Below, in pieces: positions 24,616-32,407 of a stretch of DNA of 37,629 bases; the stretch's first letter is position 1; each line of letters opens with the position of its first letter. The notes beneath the pieces are model-generated. The model made no database searches, had not been told where the DNA came from, and saw only the letters and a program-made list of their open reading frames with translations. The stretch is from an uncultured Collinsella sp. (GTDB lineage: Bacteria; Actinomycetota; Coriobacteriia; Coriobacteriales; Coriobacteriaceae). Both the position numbers and the translations under genes were made by a program. The stretch is from the NCBI GenBank assembly GCA_900756725.1, contig CAAELJ010000130.1, forward strand, positions 1-37,629, in the 5' to 3' direction.

Positions 24616-26139
24616 TTACCTTACGTTGTCATTCATCGCGAAGGAGTTCTTCATGGCACAGCTCGTGGTGTAGAGCACCTTGCCCAACAGAGCATCGGTC
24701 TCCACGCGCACGAGCTCGGCAAAGGCCTCGTTGGCGCGGGCGAGCTCGGCAGGCACCTCAGCCTCGGGCAGTGCGGCTACGACAGCGTCAACGTCGTGAA
24801 TCTGCTTGTGGCCCATGCCGCCGACCTTCTCCTGATAATCCTCGACTGCGCGACCGCACTCGTGGAAGCGGACATCGGCCAAGGCACCGATCAGGCGATT
24901 TGCCCAATAGAAATTCTCGGACGTCACGCGGGCCTGCGTGTCGGCATAGTACTCGGGCATGGTCTCGACATTGGCGTACAGCGGCACGAGCGCGTTAAAC
25001 GAGTTAGAGCCAAACGCCATCCACTGCACGGCGCGATACGCCGGCTGCGCATAGGGGCGCAGCTGCAGCACGGCGAGCTGACTGTTGCGGTTGATGCCGA
25101 TGGGACGATAGGCGCCGCGCGTGGCGGGCGTGCCCTTGCTGCCGTAGCAGTCGTACTCCGTGCCCTGGTAGTGGCTCGAAAGCACGTACTTGATGTCCTC
25201 GATGGTCACCTTGCGCTCGGGCACGCGGCTCCAAGGGATGTCGTCGCTCTCGGGCGTGTAGTCGGCCTCGGGACCGTCCCACACATCGCTGGGGTTGAGG
25301 CAGCGCTGCATGTACCAGGCGCGCGGCGTGTTGTAGACGTGGTCGCTATCGCTGTGCGAGCCAAAAGCCTCGCGCGGGTTGAAGACTGTCGCCGGACCGT
25401 CGCCCTCGACGCCCAGCGTCAGATCCAGATGCCACTCGGCCATCCAAGAGCGCAGGTCGGCGGAGCACATGTGGTCGACCTGGGCGCCCTCGGCGTCGTC
25501 CAGGTCAAAGCTATCGATACCCAACTGGTTGGGCATGGTCACATAGGCGTCATCGGGCACGCGCTTGGCGATCCAGTGGTGGCCGCCGATGGTCTCGAGC
25601 CACCAGATCTCGTCAACGTCGCTAAATGCGATGCCGTTGTTCTCGTAAGTGCCGTAGCGCTCGAGCAGGTCGCCCAGGATACGCACGCCATCGCGGGCGG
25701 ACTTGGCGTACGGCAGCACCAGGGTCACCATATCCTCCTCACCCAGACCGCCGGGCTGCGCCGGAACATAGCCGTCCTCGCCCTCGTTGCCCTTGGCGGG
25801 CACGTAGTCCACGAGCGGATCGGCGCCGCGGACGCGCTCGTTGGTGGTAAGCGTCTCGGTTGCGGACATGCCAACGTTGAGCTCGTTGAAGCCGGCCTCT
25901 GCCCAAATGCCATGACCCGGGACAACGTCGGGGACGCTTGTGTAACGCATGGGATTGTCGGGCAGTTCAACGGTCAGGTGGCTCAAGACGCTCGTGTAGA
26001 CACGCGGCTGCTCGTCGGGGTGCACAACACGCATGCGCTTGGGCTCAAACACCCCGTTGGACGAGTCCTCATTGCGGGCGACAAGCGTCGACCCGTCGTA
26101 GCTCGCGTTCTTACCAACCAAAATCGTTGTGCACGGCAT
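24616..26139 (-). CDS. C69 family dipeptidase (PepD-like, Ntn hydrolase)
   Basis: A 507-residue peptidase family C69 enzyme. These are N-terminal nucleophile hydrolases that cleave a range of dipeptides. The N-terminus reads MPCTTILVGKNASYDGSTL then ARNEDS; after removal of the first two residues Cys3 would be the nucleophile. The start is decided by AAGGAGG, which lies six bases before the ATG at 26139 but would abut the ATG at 26145. Other conserved parts are YTSVPDVVPGHGIWAEAGFNE, DEIWWLETIGGHHW and MPNQLGIDSFDL. No signal peptide is visible, so it acts in the cytoplasm. It stands about 100 bases after folD and has its own terminator. Confidence 0.93.
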   Translation of the reverse strand: MPCTTILVGKNASYDGSTLVARNEDSSNGVFEPKRMRVVHPDEQPRVYTSVLSHLTVELPDNPMRYTSVPDVVPGHGIWAEAGFNELNVGMSATETLTTNERVRGADPLVDYVPAKGNEGEDGYVPAQPGGLGEEDMVTLVLPYAKSARDGVRILGDLLERYGTYENNGIAFSDVDEIWWLETIGGHHWIAKRVPDDAYVTMPNQLGIDSFDLDDAEGAQVDHMCSADLRSWMAEWHLDLTLGVEGDGPATVFNPREAFGSHSDSDHVYNTPRAWYMQRCLNPSDVWDGPEADYTPESDDIPWSRVPERKVTIEDIKYVLSSHYQGTEYDCYGSKGTPATRGAYRPIGINRNSQLAVLQLRPYAQPAYRAVQWMAFGSNSFNALVPLYANVETMPEYYADTQARVTSENFYWANRLIGALADVRFHECGRAVEDYQEKVGGMGHKQIHDVDAVVAALPEAEVPAELARANEAFAELVRVETDALLGKVLYTTSCAMKNSFAMNDNVR

Positions 26140-26239
26140 GCGCATCCTCCTTGAGCGAAGAAATCAAACGGCAACAGTGTATCGCTTCGGCACAAATTGG
26201 GCGAAACCACGGTCTCGGCAGCCCTGTGGTCAAAAACAC

Positions 26240-27094
26240 CTATTTCGATGCGCGCTCCGCCGCCTCGATCACGTGCTTGGCGAGAATCGCGGTGGTCACA
26301 GCCCCCACGCCGCCCGGCACGGGGGTGATGGCACCAACAACCGGCTCCGCAGCATCAAAATCGACATCGCCGAGCAGCTTGCCGGCGGCCTCGTCCCAAT
26401 TAATGCCGACATCGATGATTGTCTGGCCCTCGCGAACCGCATCCGTGCCAATCGTGCGCGCGCGTCCAACGGCCGCAACCACAATATCAGCCGCACGGCA
26501 CTCAGCAGCCAAGTCGCGCGTATGCGTATGGCACGTCGTCACCGTGGCATTGCGAGCCGTAAGCATGGCGGCTACGGGACGACCAATTACCAGCGACCGA
26601 CCAACAACCGCGACCTTGGCCCCATCCAGCTCAACGCTGTAATGGTCCAGCAACGCCAACACGGCTTCTGCCGTGCAAGGAGCAAAGCCCTCGCCTCGCC
26701 CCGAAAGCGTGGTGAGCAGCGAGGCCGGCGTCATGGAGTCAACATCCTTGGCGGGCTCGAGTACCGCGGCAACTGCATCCTCGTCAAGCCCAGCGGGCAA
26801 CGGACGAAACATCAGGCAGCCGTGAACAGCGGGGTCGGCATTGATGTCCTTAATAGCCGCCAACAGCTCGTCCTGTGAAACATCGGCGGGAAGCAAAACG
26901 CGGCGAGCCTCAATGCCAATCTTCTCGCAGCGCTTGAGGGCGCCGCGCTCGTAGGATAGGTCGTCCTCGCGCTCGCCCACACGCACGATGCTCAGCGTCG
27001 GCACGATACCCTGTTCGCGCAGGGCGACGCAACGAGCGGCAAGTTCCTCGGTCAACGTGCGGGCAACGGGAGCGCCCTTGAGCAGCTCTGCCAT
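26240..27094 (-). CDS. folD: FolD-type methylene-THF dehydrogenase lacking cyclohydrolase residues
   Basis: A 284-residue FolD homologue. FolD normally converts 5,10-methylene-THF to methenyl-THF (NADP-dependent) and then to 10-formyl-THF. The dinucleotide fold motif GRSLVIGRP, the segment IDVGIN and the C-terminal ITPVPGGVG are conserved. In the catalytic helix the family YxxxK reads YERGA: Tyr48 is kept, the lysine is Ala52. The family VQLPLP reads MFRPLP, so the catalytic glutamine is Phe96. Asp119 (KDVD) is kept. This predicts a dehydrogenase with little cyclohydrolase activity. AGGAAGAGGGG within the last codons of fchA is its ribosome binding site, and the ATG at 27094 lies two bases after the fchA stop. 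FchA probably supplies the missing step. Confidence 0.9.
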   Translation of the reverse strand: MAELLKGAPVARTLTEELAARCVALREQGIVPTLSIVRVGEREDDLSYERGALKRCEKIGIEARRVLLPADVSQDELLAAIKDINADPAVHGCLMFRPLPAGLDEDAVAAVLEPAKDVDSMTPASLLTTLSGRGEGFAPCTAEAVLALLDHYSVELDGAKVAVVGRSLVIGRPVAAMLTARNATVTTCHTHTRDLAAECRAADIVVAAVGRARTIGTDAVREGQTIIDVGINWDEAAGKLLGDVDFDAAEPVVGAITPVPGGVGAVTTAILAKHVIEAAERASK

Positions 27095-27096
27095 GG

Positions 27097-27729
27097 CTAT
27101 CCCCTCTTCCTTGCGGCGTCGGCAGCACGGCGCGCCAGCGCATCGGCGCGCGGCAGCCACGTATCTAGCAGTTCATCACACGCCGCCTCAAGCTCCTCGG
27201 CACGCGCCCGGTCTTTCATAGACGTGGTGTTAGCAAAGAGCGTCAGGCTCGCACCCTGCATGGCGGCGCGGCAGAACACGGCGCCACAAGCCACGTCGGA
27301 CAGCAGTTGCCGCGAGCCTTTGTCTGCCATGTCCTCGAGCAGTGCCAGCGCACGACCGCAGGCATCCATAATGCGGTACGGCGGCATGGCTGCCACATGC
27401 AACGCATCTTGAATCGCAGCCGGTCGAGCCGGATCCTCGCGCGAAATACCGTACGCCGCCGACACCTGCCCGTAGGCTCGAACATCCTCGGCAACCAAGT
27501 CGACAAGCTCCTGTGCCAACTCGTCTGCCTGGGCAAACGCACGCGTCAGATCGTCCGCACGATCGCTAAGCGCGGGATTGGTTGCCCCGTAGCGTGCGAC
27601 CATCCCGCAAAGCGAGGCGCCCAGCGCGCCCACAAAGGCACTCGCGCTGCCGCCGCCGGGAACCGGCTCGCGCGCGGCCAGCGCCTCGGCAAACCCACGG
27701 CAGGTCTTGTCCATCATCTCTTGGCTCAT
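27097..27729 (-). CDS. fchA: FchA-type methenyl-THF cyclohydrolase (cyclodeaminase family)
   Basis: A 210-residue member of the cyclodeaminase/cyclohydrolase family (PF04961), with the signature EPVPGGGSASAFVGALGASLC near the N-terminus and an otherwise all-helical protein. Family members include formiminotetrahydrofolate cyclodeaminase and the stand-alone methenyl-THF cyclohydrolase Fch of methylotrophs and acetogens. The tight coupling to folD (two-base gap) favours methenyl-THF cyclohydrolase rather than a histidine-degradation role; no hutI, hutU or ftcD gene is nearby. The ATG at 27729 has GAAGGTG seven bases upstream. It is the first gene of the leftward pair. Confidence 0.85.
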   Translation of the reverse strand: MSQEMMDKTCRGFAEALAAREPVPGGGSASAFVGALGASLCGMVARYGATNPALSDRADDLTRAFAQADELAQELVDLVAEDVRAYGQVSAAYGISREDPARPAAIQDALHVAAMPPYRIMDACGRALALLEDMADKGSRQLLSDVACGAVFCRAAMQGASLTLFANTTSMKDRARAEELEAACDELLDTWLPRADALARRAADAARKRG

Positions 27730-28106
27730 ACGTATGCACCTTCAAGTCATATAGATCAGTCGGGCGGCAACCGCCGACCAACCGCATCAAACACGTAATG
27801 ATGCTAAGTCTAGCCCATAAGCACATGAGCGTCAGCACACCTGGCCATCGCGGATTTCTATGACGAACGATAGGCGTCGGCGCCGCAAACATGGGACACA
27901 TGGCCCACCTTTCGAGACTCCCGAACGGCACAAACTGGGGCATATCTATAAGTAAGGAACCCGTTGGGGCACGGCCGCGCAACGGCCACAAGCGATGAAC
28001 GGAGGCATAAGCCGCACAGTACACAGAGACATCCGCCGCCAGCGCAATCAGTACCCCAACAGCGTGCGGCGCCGTGATGTCATCGGCAGACAAGGAGGAC
28101 GCCACC
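27730..28106. other. 377-base divergent intergenic region
   Basis: This region lies between fchA (leftward) and a lipoprotein gene (rightward). It contains the 19-base element described separately, a hairpin CCGTTG/CAACGG near 27960-27990 and a TATAAG box near 27947, which might be a -10. Small reading frames occur but none has a convincing ribosome binding site. No supported gene was found. Confidence 0.5.
27891..27909 (+). repeat. 19-base element, first copy
   Basis: ATGGGACACATGGCCCACC occurs here, about 215 bases before the first lipoprotein, and again identically at 28847-28865. TGGG and CCCA form a partial palindrome. Confidence 0.6.
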
Positions 28107-28706
28107 ATGAAGAAAAAGACCCTATCGATCCTTTCCCTTTGCATCGCCCTCTTTGCCGCGCTCGCCCTTGTGGGCTGCGGCGGGATCGCATCGGGCGGAG
28201 GCAGCAGCACCTCAAAGAGCGAAGGCAAGGAAAAGGCCCCCGTCGCCGAAAAGACTGACTTTATCTGGTTTAAGGTCGAGATGCCCGAGGGCGTCGGCGT
28301 AAGCGACTCCGCCGGCAAGAACGCCGACAGGGTCCAGCTCACCTTCCCCGAGAACGAGAACACCACAGTCGACCGCTTTATCCCCGTTTGGGAAGAGAAG
28401 ATGACGGCAGAAGAAGCTCTTGCCGATGAGGGTCGAAAGAACAGCATGTTCCAGTGGAAAGTTGGCGACCCCGTCGAGTACAACGGCAGGACATGGCTCA
28501 CCGGAACGTGCGAGGACAACCGCGGCACCCATACCTATCTCTTTACCGACGTTGAACCGGGAAGCGCCTGCGTTCTCATCGCGAACTTCGATCAGCACGA
28601 GAAAGAAGCCGAGACGCTCCTCAACTCCATCGAGTTCCCCGATGACATGGCGAAGGCAGTTGCCGAGGCACGCGAAGTTGAGATTTCGAGCATCGAGATC
28701 AAGTAA
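28107..28706 (+). CDS. Lipoprotein, first tandem copy
   Basis: A 199-residue predicted lipoprotein. A basic start (MKKKT), a hydrophobic run and the lipobox LVGC give lipidated Cys24, so it is anchored on the outer face of the membrane. A Gly/Ser/Lys-rich linker and a domain beginning TDFIWFKVEMPEGV follow. The ATG at 28107 has AAGGAGG ten bases upstream; codons further upstream lack a site. The mature domain shares its motifs (WFKVE.PEGV, DRFIPV, VEYNGRTW) with the next gene, so the two are tandem duplicates. I do not recognise the family. A strong terminator follows. Confidence 0.85.
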   Translation: MKKKTLSILSLCIALFAALALVGCGGIASGGGSSTSKSEGKEKAPVAEKTDFIWFKVEMPEGVGVSDSAGKNADRVQLTFPENENTTVDRFIPVWEEKMTAEEALADEGRKNSMFQWKVGDPVEYNGRTWLTGTCEDNRGTHTYLFTDVEPGSACVLIANFDQHEKEAETLLNSIEFPDDMAKAVAEAREVEISSIEIK

Positions 28707-28765
28707 CGGGACCCCGCACACGCCCACGTACGCGCGCCCCATTAAAACAACGGGCACCCAACCCC

Positions 28766-28800
28766 GGGGAGGGCCGACAACATCGGCCCTCCCCTCTTTT
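28766..28800 (+). terminator. Rho-independent terminator
   Basis: GGGGAGGGCCGA (28766-28777) pairs perfectly with TCGGCCCTCCCC (28783-28794), followed by TCTTTT. It ends the first lipoprotein gene, so each copy is transcribed separately. Confidence 0.92.
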
Positions 28801-28846
28801 GTGCCCGAACATATTGCCACTTAACGGCGCAAATCCGGCCCTCAGA

Positions 28847-28865
28847 ATGGGACACATGGCCCACC
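28847..28865 (+). repeat. 19-base element, second copy
   Basis: Identical to 27891-27909. It lies 91 bases before the second lipoprotein and after the terminator of the first, consistent with a shared promoter or operator element. Confidence 0.6.
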
Positions 28866-28937
28866 CTAGCGAGCCGTCAACGCGTACAGTAAAAGCAGGT
28901 AATCCATGGGCGGTTACAGATCGAGGAGGACACGACC

Positions 28938-29531
28938 ATGAAAAAGAAGGCCTTTGCGATTCTCACCCTCTGCATCAGTCTCTTTGCCGCGGTTGCCCTG
29001 GTGGGCTGTGGCGGAAGCGGCGGCGCTACCGGCAGTGGCGGTGGCGGCGGAGCAGAAAAGCCAGCCGTGGATATGAGGACCGACTTCATTTGGTTTAAGG
29101 TCGAGGTCCCCGAGGGCGTCGAGATCACCGACGTTGCCGGCGACACCGCCGACAGGGCCCAGTTTAAGTTCACCGAGAGCGAGCACGCCAGCGATCGCTT
29201 CATCCCTGTCTTCGACTCTGACAAGAACGCCGACGAGCTATTCGACTACGAGGCCAAATGGAAGGCCAACTTTGAGTGGACCGAGAATGATCCCGTCAAG
29301 TACAACGGCAAGACCTGGCGCAACGCTTCCTATACACACTCGGGCGGCGTGACGACTGAATACTTCACCGAAGCAGGCGGCGGCAGCGTCTACGTGAGCA
29401 TCGACAACGTCGAGGAGCACAAGGACGCCGTCGAGACCATGATGAAGTCTCTGGAGTTTGCCGATGATATCGCCAAGGCCAAGACCGAGGCCTTGGACGT
29501 TAAGCTCGAAGATATCGAGATCAAGCGCTAA
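28938..29531 (+). CDS. Lipoprotein, second tandem copy
   Basis: A 197-residue paralogue of the preceding lipoprotein. The signal (MKKKAFAILTLCISLFAA) ends at the lipobox LVGC with lipidated Cys24, followed by a Gly-rich linker and a domain beginning TDFIWFKVEVPEGV, with DRFIPV and VKYNGKTW as in the first copy. GGAGGA lies about nine bases before the ATG. The function is unknown; a substrate-binding or envelope-stress role would be a guess. It ends in its own terminator. Confidence 0.85.
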   Translation: MKKKAFAILTLCISLFAAVALVGCGGSGGATGSGGGGGAEKPAVDMRTDFIWFKVEVPEGVEITDVAGDTADRAQFKFTESEHASDRFIPVFDSDKNADELFDYEAKWKANFEWTENDPVKYNGKTWRNASYTHSGGVTTEYFTEAGGGSVYVSIDNVEEHKDAVETMMKSLEFADDIAKAKTEALDVKLEDIEIKR

Positions 29532-29566
29532 AGCTCCAACGGCATGCAGCGGCGCCGTTTTAGCTC

Positions 29567-29607
29567 AACCGGGATGCAAGGTGCGACTCCTAGCATCCCG
29601 GTTTTTT
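29567..29607 (+). terminator. Rho-independent terminator
   Basis: AACCGGGATGC (29567-29577) pairs with GCATCCCGGTT (29593-29603), followed by a T-run. It ends the second lipoprotein transcript. Confidence 0.9.
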
Positions 29608-29625
29608 GTGTTCGAAAGCGCCCGG

Positions 29626-29895
29626 TCACATCACCATATTGAGCACGTTGACGAATTCCTGGGCCTGGGAGCGGCTGCTCAGGCTAAAGACACAGGCAGT
29701 CAACAGCCTGTTGCGCAGAAAAACATTGCGGCCCTTGATCCTGTTAACGCCCGTGATGTCCTTAAGGTAGACAATCTCGGTATGCTTGCCACCAAAAGTG
29801 CCTTTCTTGAGTACCTCGATACGGTTGGGGTAGATCTTGACGTCTTTAAAGCTGCCCGAACCTTTGTCCTGGAACAGCAAGGTGCTGTTGTCCAT
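29626..29895 (-). CDS. Small PH-like domain protein
   Basis: An 89-residue protein with regular beta strands (SFKDVKIYPNRIEVLKK, TEIVYLKDITGVNRI) and a C-terminal helix (SQAQEFVNVLNMVM), a layout typical of small bacterial PH-like or GRAM-like domains. No membrane segment is present. The start is the ATG at 29895, set by GGGAGTG six bases upstream; the frame is open further up but lacks a site. The gene is convergent with the second lipoprotein gene. Function unknown. Confidence 0.65.
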   Translation of the reverse strand: MDNSTLLFQDKGSGSFKDVKIYPNRIEVLKKGTFGGKHTEIVYLKDITGVNRIKGRNVFLRNRLLTACVFSLSSRSQAQEFVNVLNMVM

Positions 29896-30079
29896 GCGTG
29901 TCACTCCCATGGGGCTCGTTAAAACTGTCTTAAGGTCACATTTTAGCCACCGCAAACCCTTTTCGCGGTCGCGCACGGAGCACCAAATCGTGTCCGCACG
30001 AGCAAATAAACTAATACCGCAAGGAATATAAGCCGTTATCCAAGGATGGCGAAGTAAAACAAGGGATTAGCAATGGCTA

Positions 30080-30118
30080 AGATTTAAGTCTAAAAAAACC
30101 CTTAGGAAGTGCTAATAT
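30080..30118 (+). promoter_or_regulatory. AT-rich promoter/operator region before hicA
   Basis: AGATTTAAGTCT (30080-30091) is a near-palindrome, and CTAAG/CTTAG (30077-30081, 30101-30105) bracket an A-run. TAATAT (30113-30118) is a possible -10, 23 bases before the hicA ATG. HicB-type antitoxins usually repress their own promoter, so an operator here is plausible; it is not proven. Confidence 0.35.
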
Positions 30119-30140
30119 ATAGTTATTGAAAGAGGCTGAG

Positions 30141-30311
30141 ATGCAGAGACGCGAACTGATCCGTATCCTCGAAGAAGCCGGCTTCATCTCGAAAGGAGGC
30201 ACTAATCACGAGAAGTTCGTCAAAGGAGATAAACTCGTGCTCGTGAAACGCCACCGAGAGATTGAGGATCAAATTGCCAAAAGAATCCTAAGGCAGGCAG
30301 GACTTCGATAG
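30141..30311 (+). CDS. hicA: HicA toxin (mRNA interferase)
   Basis: A 56-residue HicA-family toxin, which cleaves mRNA when not bound by HicB. The short double-stranded-RNA-binding-like fold shows RELIRILEEAGF, then GGTNHEKFVKGDK with the conserved catalytic-type His23, then LVLVKRHREI. The ATG at 30141 has AAAGAGG five bases upstream; a TTG at 30126 overlaps that site. HicB follows 45 bases downstream with a strong site of its own. Confidence 0.88.
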   Translation: MQRRELIRILEEAGFISKGGTNHEKFVKGDKLVLVKRHREIEDQIAKRILRQAGLR

Positions 30312-30356
30312 CTCATCCTCATCACATTTCGCATCGCTTTTTAAAGGAGGTCTTAC

Positions 30357-30809
30357 ATGGTTTACGTATGGGAATTCGAGTTCTTTGATTCGGACGGCGT
30401 CGTCGACGCTGTGCCATGTGGCTCGCTGGGCGGAGGAGGAACGTTTGGCTCCGATCTAAACGACGCTGTCGAAAGCGCCGCCGATTTTCTCGCATGTATG
30501 GTCGACGATCACCTTATGGGCGGCGTCGATCTTCCCGCGCCGGACTTTGGACACCAGCCACAACACGGCGGCAAGATTATCGCCGTGGCCGTCAGCCGCG
30601 AGCTCGGCGACATCCCCGCCGTCACCGCAGCGGATGCCGCACGCATGCTCGGTGTTAGCTCAGCACGGGTATCGCAACTGATAAATGCAGGAATGTTGGA
30701 TTCATGGAAGGACGGCACCAAGCGCATGGTGTCCAAATCTTCCATCGAGGCACGACTCGCCGACGCACCAAAGGCAGGGCGCCCGAAAGAAATGCCTGTT
30801 GCCGTGTAA
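30357..30809 (+). CDS. hicB: HicB-like antitoxin with DNA-binding domain
   Basis: A 150-residue HicB-type antitoxin. Residues 1-60 resemble the partial RNase-H fold of HicB (VWEFEFFDSDG, DLNDAVESAADFL). Residues about 88-135 form a helix-turn-helix of the MerR/excisionase kind (TAADAARMLGVSSARVSQLI, then INAGML), which would bind operator DNA. This is a different DNA-binding module from the ribbon-helix-helix of some HicB proteins. The ATG at 30357 has a very good site (AAAGGAGG). It neutralises HicA and probably autoregulates. Confidence 0.82.
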   Translation: MVYVWEFEFFDSDGVVDAVPCGSLGGGGTFGSDLNDAVESAADFLACMVDDHLMGGVDLPAPDFGHQPQHGGKIIAVAVSRELGDIPAVTAADAARMLGVSSARVSQLINAGMLDSWKDGTKRMVSKSSIEARLADAPKAGRPKEMPVAV

Positions 30810-30858
30810 AGAGACGTCTAGGCATACCATTTTGGCATATTGACCATTGAATTCTCTC

Positions 30859-30887
30859 GATTCGCGACGCACTGCGTCGCGAATCGA
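30859..30887. repeat. Perfect 13-bp palindrome before the glycohydrolase gene
   Basis: CGATTCGCGACGC (30859-30871) and GCGTCGCGAATCG (30875-30887) form a perfect stem with a 3-base loop. It lies between hicB and the next gene without a T-run. It could end the hicAB transcript weakly or be a protein-binding site. Confidence 0.55.
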
Positions 30888-30948
30888 ACTGAACATATTG
30901 CCGCTGATTGCCACGCATCTCCAATCCGAAGTGCAAGAGGAGTTTTCC

Positions 30949-31866
30949 ATGACAGGCATCAATCAGGCCATCACCGAAAGCGCACCTAAAGTGCGTTCTG
31001 CCGAGGACATGGCCACACGACGCAAGAGCGATTCGGAGGGATTTCTGCTCATCTCGCCAGCGCCCCCTACAACGAAACGTGGACACACGTCGAAACCAGC
31101 GCTACGCGACTGCATCTACGGACTTGCCGTTGGCGACGCGCTGGGCGTTCCTTACGAGTTCAGGCCTCGTGGCACGTTCGAATGCACGGACATGATCGGC
31201 TACGGCACGCACGGGCAGCCCGCCGGCACCTGGAGCGACGACACATCTATGACGCTTGCTACCTGCGACTCGATTAGGGAGCTCGGGCATATCGACGCCT
31301 CAGACATGCGCGACAAGTTCGTAGGCTGGATTGCCCGTGGCGAGTATACGATCGACGGCGTTTTCGATTACGGCGGCACGACCGCCCGCGCCTTGCACAC
31401 CGGCAAAGGAGGCTCCGGCGAACGCGACAACGGTAACGGTTCGCTCATGCGCATCGCTCCCCTGGCGTTCACCGATGCGACAGACGAAGAGATCAGCGAG
31501 GTCTCCGCGATTACGCACGCCCACAGAACGTCGACCGACGCGTGCATCATATTTGTCGAGCTGATGAGAAGCGTGATGAAAGGCGCGCTTCCCTCATGGG
31601 TGCTCCAGCTGAAAGACGTGCCCGAGCGTGAAATCAGGTCTGGCGGCTTCGTGCGCGACACCCTTAAGGCCGCCAGCTGGTGCTTTGTCAACACCAACAG
31701 TTACGAGGATTGCGTCCTTGCCGCCGTCAACCTGGGCGACGACACCGACACCACCGCAGCCGTTGCCGGCGCCCTCGCCGGCACGGCATACGGTCTCAAA
31801 GCCATCCCGCAGGAGTGGATTGACACCCTGCGCGGTAAAGAGCTGATTGAGCAGTGTTTGTTTTAG
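30949..31866 (+). CDS. ADP-ribosylglycohydrolase family protein
   Basis: A 305-residue member of the DraG/ARH family, which removes ADP-ribose from proteins or nucleic acids. The metal-binding signatures are GDALGVPYEF (from residue 62), WSDDTSMTL (95-103, Asp97/Asp98), NGNGSLMRIAPLAF and GDDTDTTAAVAGALAG (263-278), so the di-magnesium site appears complete. The first 50 residues are a variable extension. The start at 30949 is set by AAGAGGAG seven bases upstream. It lies after hicAB and before a small ORF; no ADP-ribosyltransferase (DarT or DraT) gene is visible in the window, so its substrate is unknown. Confidence 0.92.
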   Translation: MTGINQAITESAPKVRSAEDMATRRKSDSEGFLLISPAPPTTKRGHTSKPALRDCIYGLAVGDALGVPYEFRPRGTFECTDMIGYGTHGQPAGTWSDDTSMTLATCDSIRELGHIDASDMRDKFVGWIARGEYTIDGVFDYGGTTARALHTGKGGSGERDNGNGSLMRIAPLAFTDATDEEISEVSAITHAHRTSTDACIIFVELMRSVMKGALPSWVLQLKDVPEREIRSGGFVRDTLKAASWCFVNTNSYEDCVLAAVNLGDDTDTTAAVAGALAGTAYGLKAIPQEWIDTLRGKELIEQCLF

Positions 31867-31901
31867 GGCTCACATACGATAGGAACTGACCAGGGGGCAC
31901 C

Positions 31902-32123
31902 ATGGAAAGAGAGGTCGCAAATATAGACGAGTTCCAAGTGGACGAAAACGGGATTCCGCTATTTCCAGCAGGGCTGAAGGAAGAAGCCAACCTTTATGTC
32001 CTCCCCGATGGGCGTTACCTCCCCTGCGGGGTCTACAGGACCGCGGACGGCGGTTCGCTCATTTATGAGCCATCCGAACTAAGCTTCTTCGGGCAGATGC
32101 TTGCTCAATTCAAAGAGTACTAG
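31902..32123 (+). CDS. Small 73-residue hypothetical protein
   Basis: A 73-residue acidic cytoplasmic protein (MEREVANIDEFQVDENGIPL...). CAGGGGGC lies about six bases before the ATG. It begins 35 bases after the glycohydrolase stop and may be co-transcribed. Hydrophobic and charged residues alternate in the middle part as in a small beta-rich domain. No family recognised and no function proposed. Confidence 0.6.
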   Translation: MEREVANIDEFQVDENGIPLFPAGLKEEANLYVLPDGRYLPCGVYRTADGGSLIYEPSELSFFGQMLAQFKEY

Positions 32124-32267
32124 AGGTTTGATCGCCCGTTAGATCGACACTGCTCCAAACCATGGGATGGGTAGGATGCCTCCCACCGCGGCCTGTGAGG
32201 TAAAATCTTGACTGCCGCGGAATCCGCCTGCGGGCAACGCTCCGATCTCCGATTGGGGTGAAGCCTA

Positions 32268-32360
32268 TGAACTTGTTTCTTGAAATCCTGCGCCTCTCGA
32301 TGTATGCGACCGGCATTGCCCGGAACCTCTACTCAATCTGGCGGGAATATAAGCAGTAAC
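32268..32360 (+). CDS. Putative 30-residue peptide
   Basis: A short frame encoding MNLFLEILRLSMYATGIARN followed by LYSIWREYKQ. GGGGTGAAG precedes the ATG by three bases, and a strong terminator (32382-32407) lies 21 bases after the stop, so a short transcript is likely. The first half is hydrophobic and the end is basic, as in small membrane-active peptides such as type I toxins. It could also be spurious. Confidence 0.4.
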
Positions 32361-32381
32361 GGATAGCGAAGGGAGTCATGA

Positions 32382-32407
32382 AAAGGGCCGGTTGCAGCCG
32401 GCCCTTT
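32382..32407 (+). terminator. Rho-independent terminator
   Basis: AAAGGGCCGG (32382-32391) pairs perfectly with CCGGCCCTTT (32398-32407) with a 6-base loop. It follows the putative 30-residue peptide. Confidence 0.8.

Noticed and set aside
27891..27998. 35-residue frame starting at the first 19-base element
   Set aside because: No ribosome binding site; the similar start at the second element runs into the lipoprotein gene in another frame, so the shared MGHMAH start reflects the repeated DNA, not a conserved peptide.
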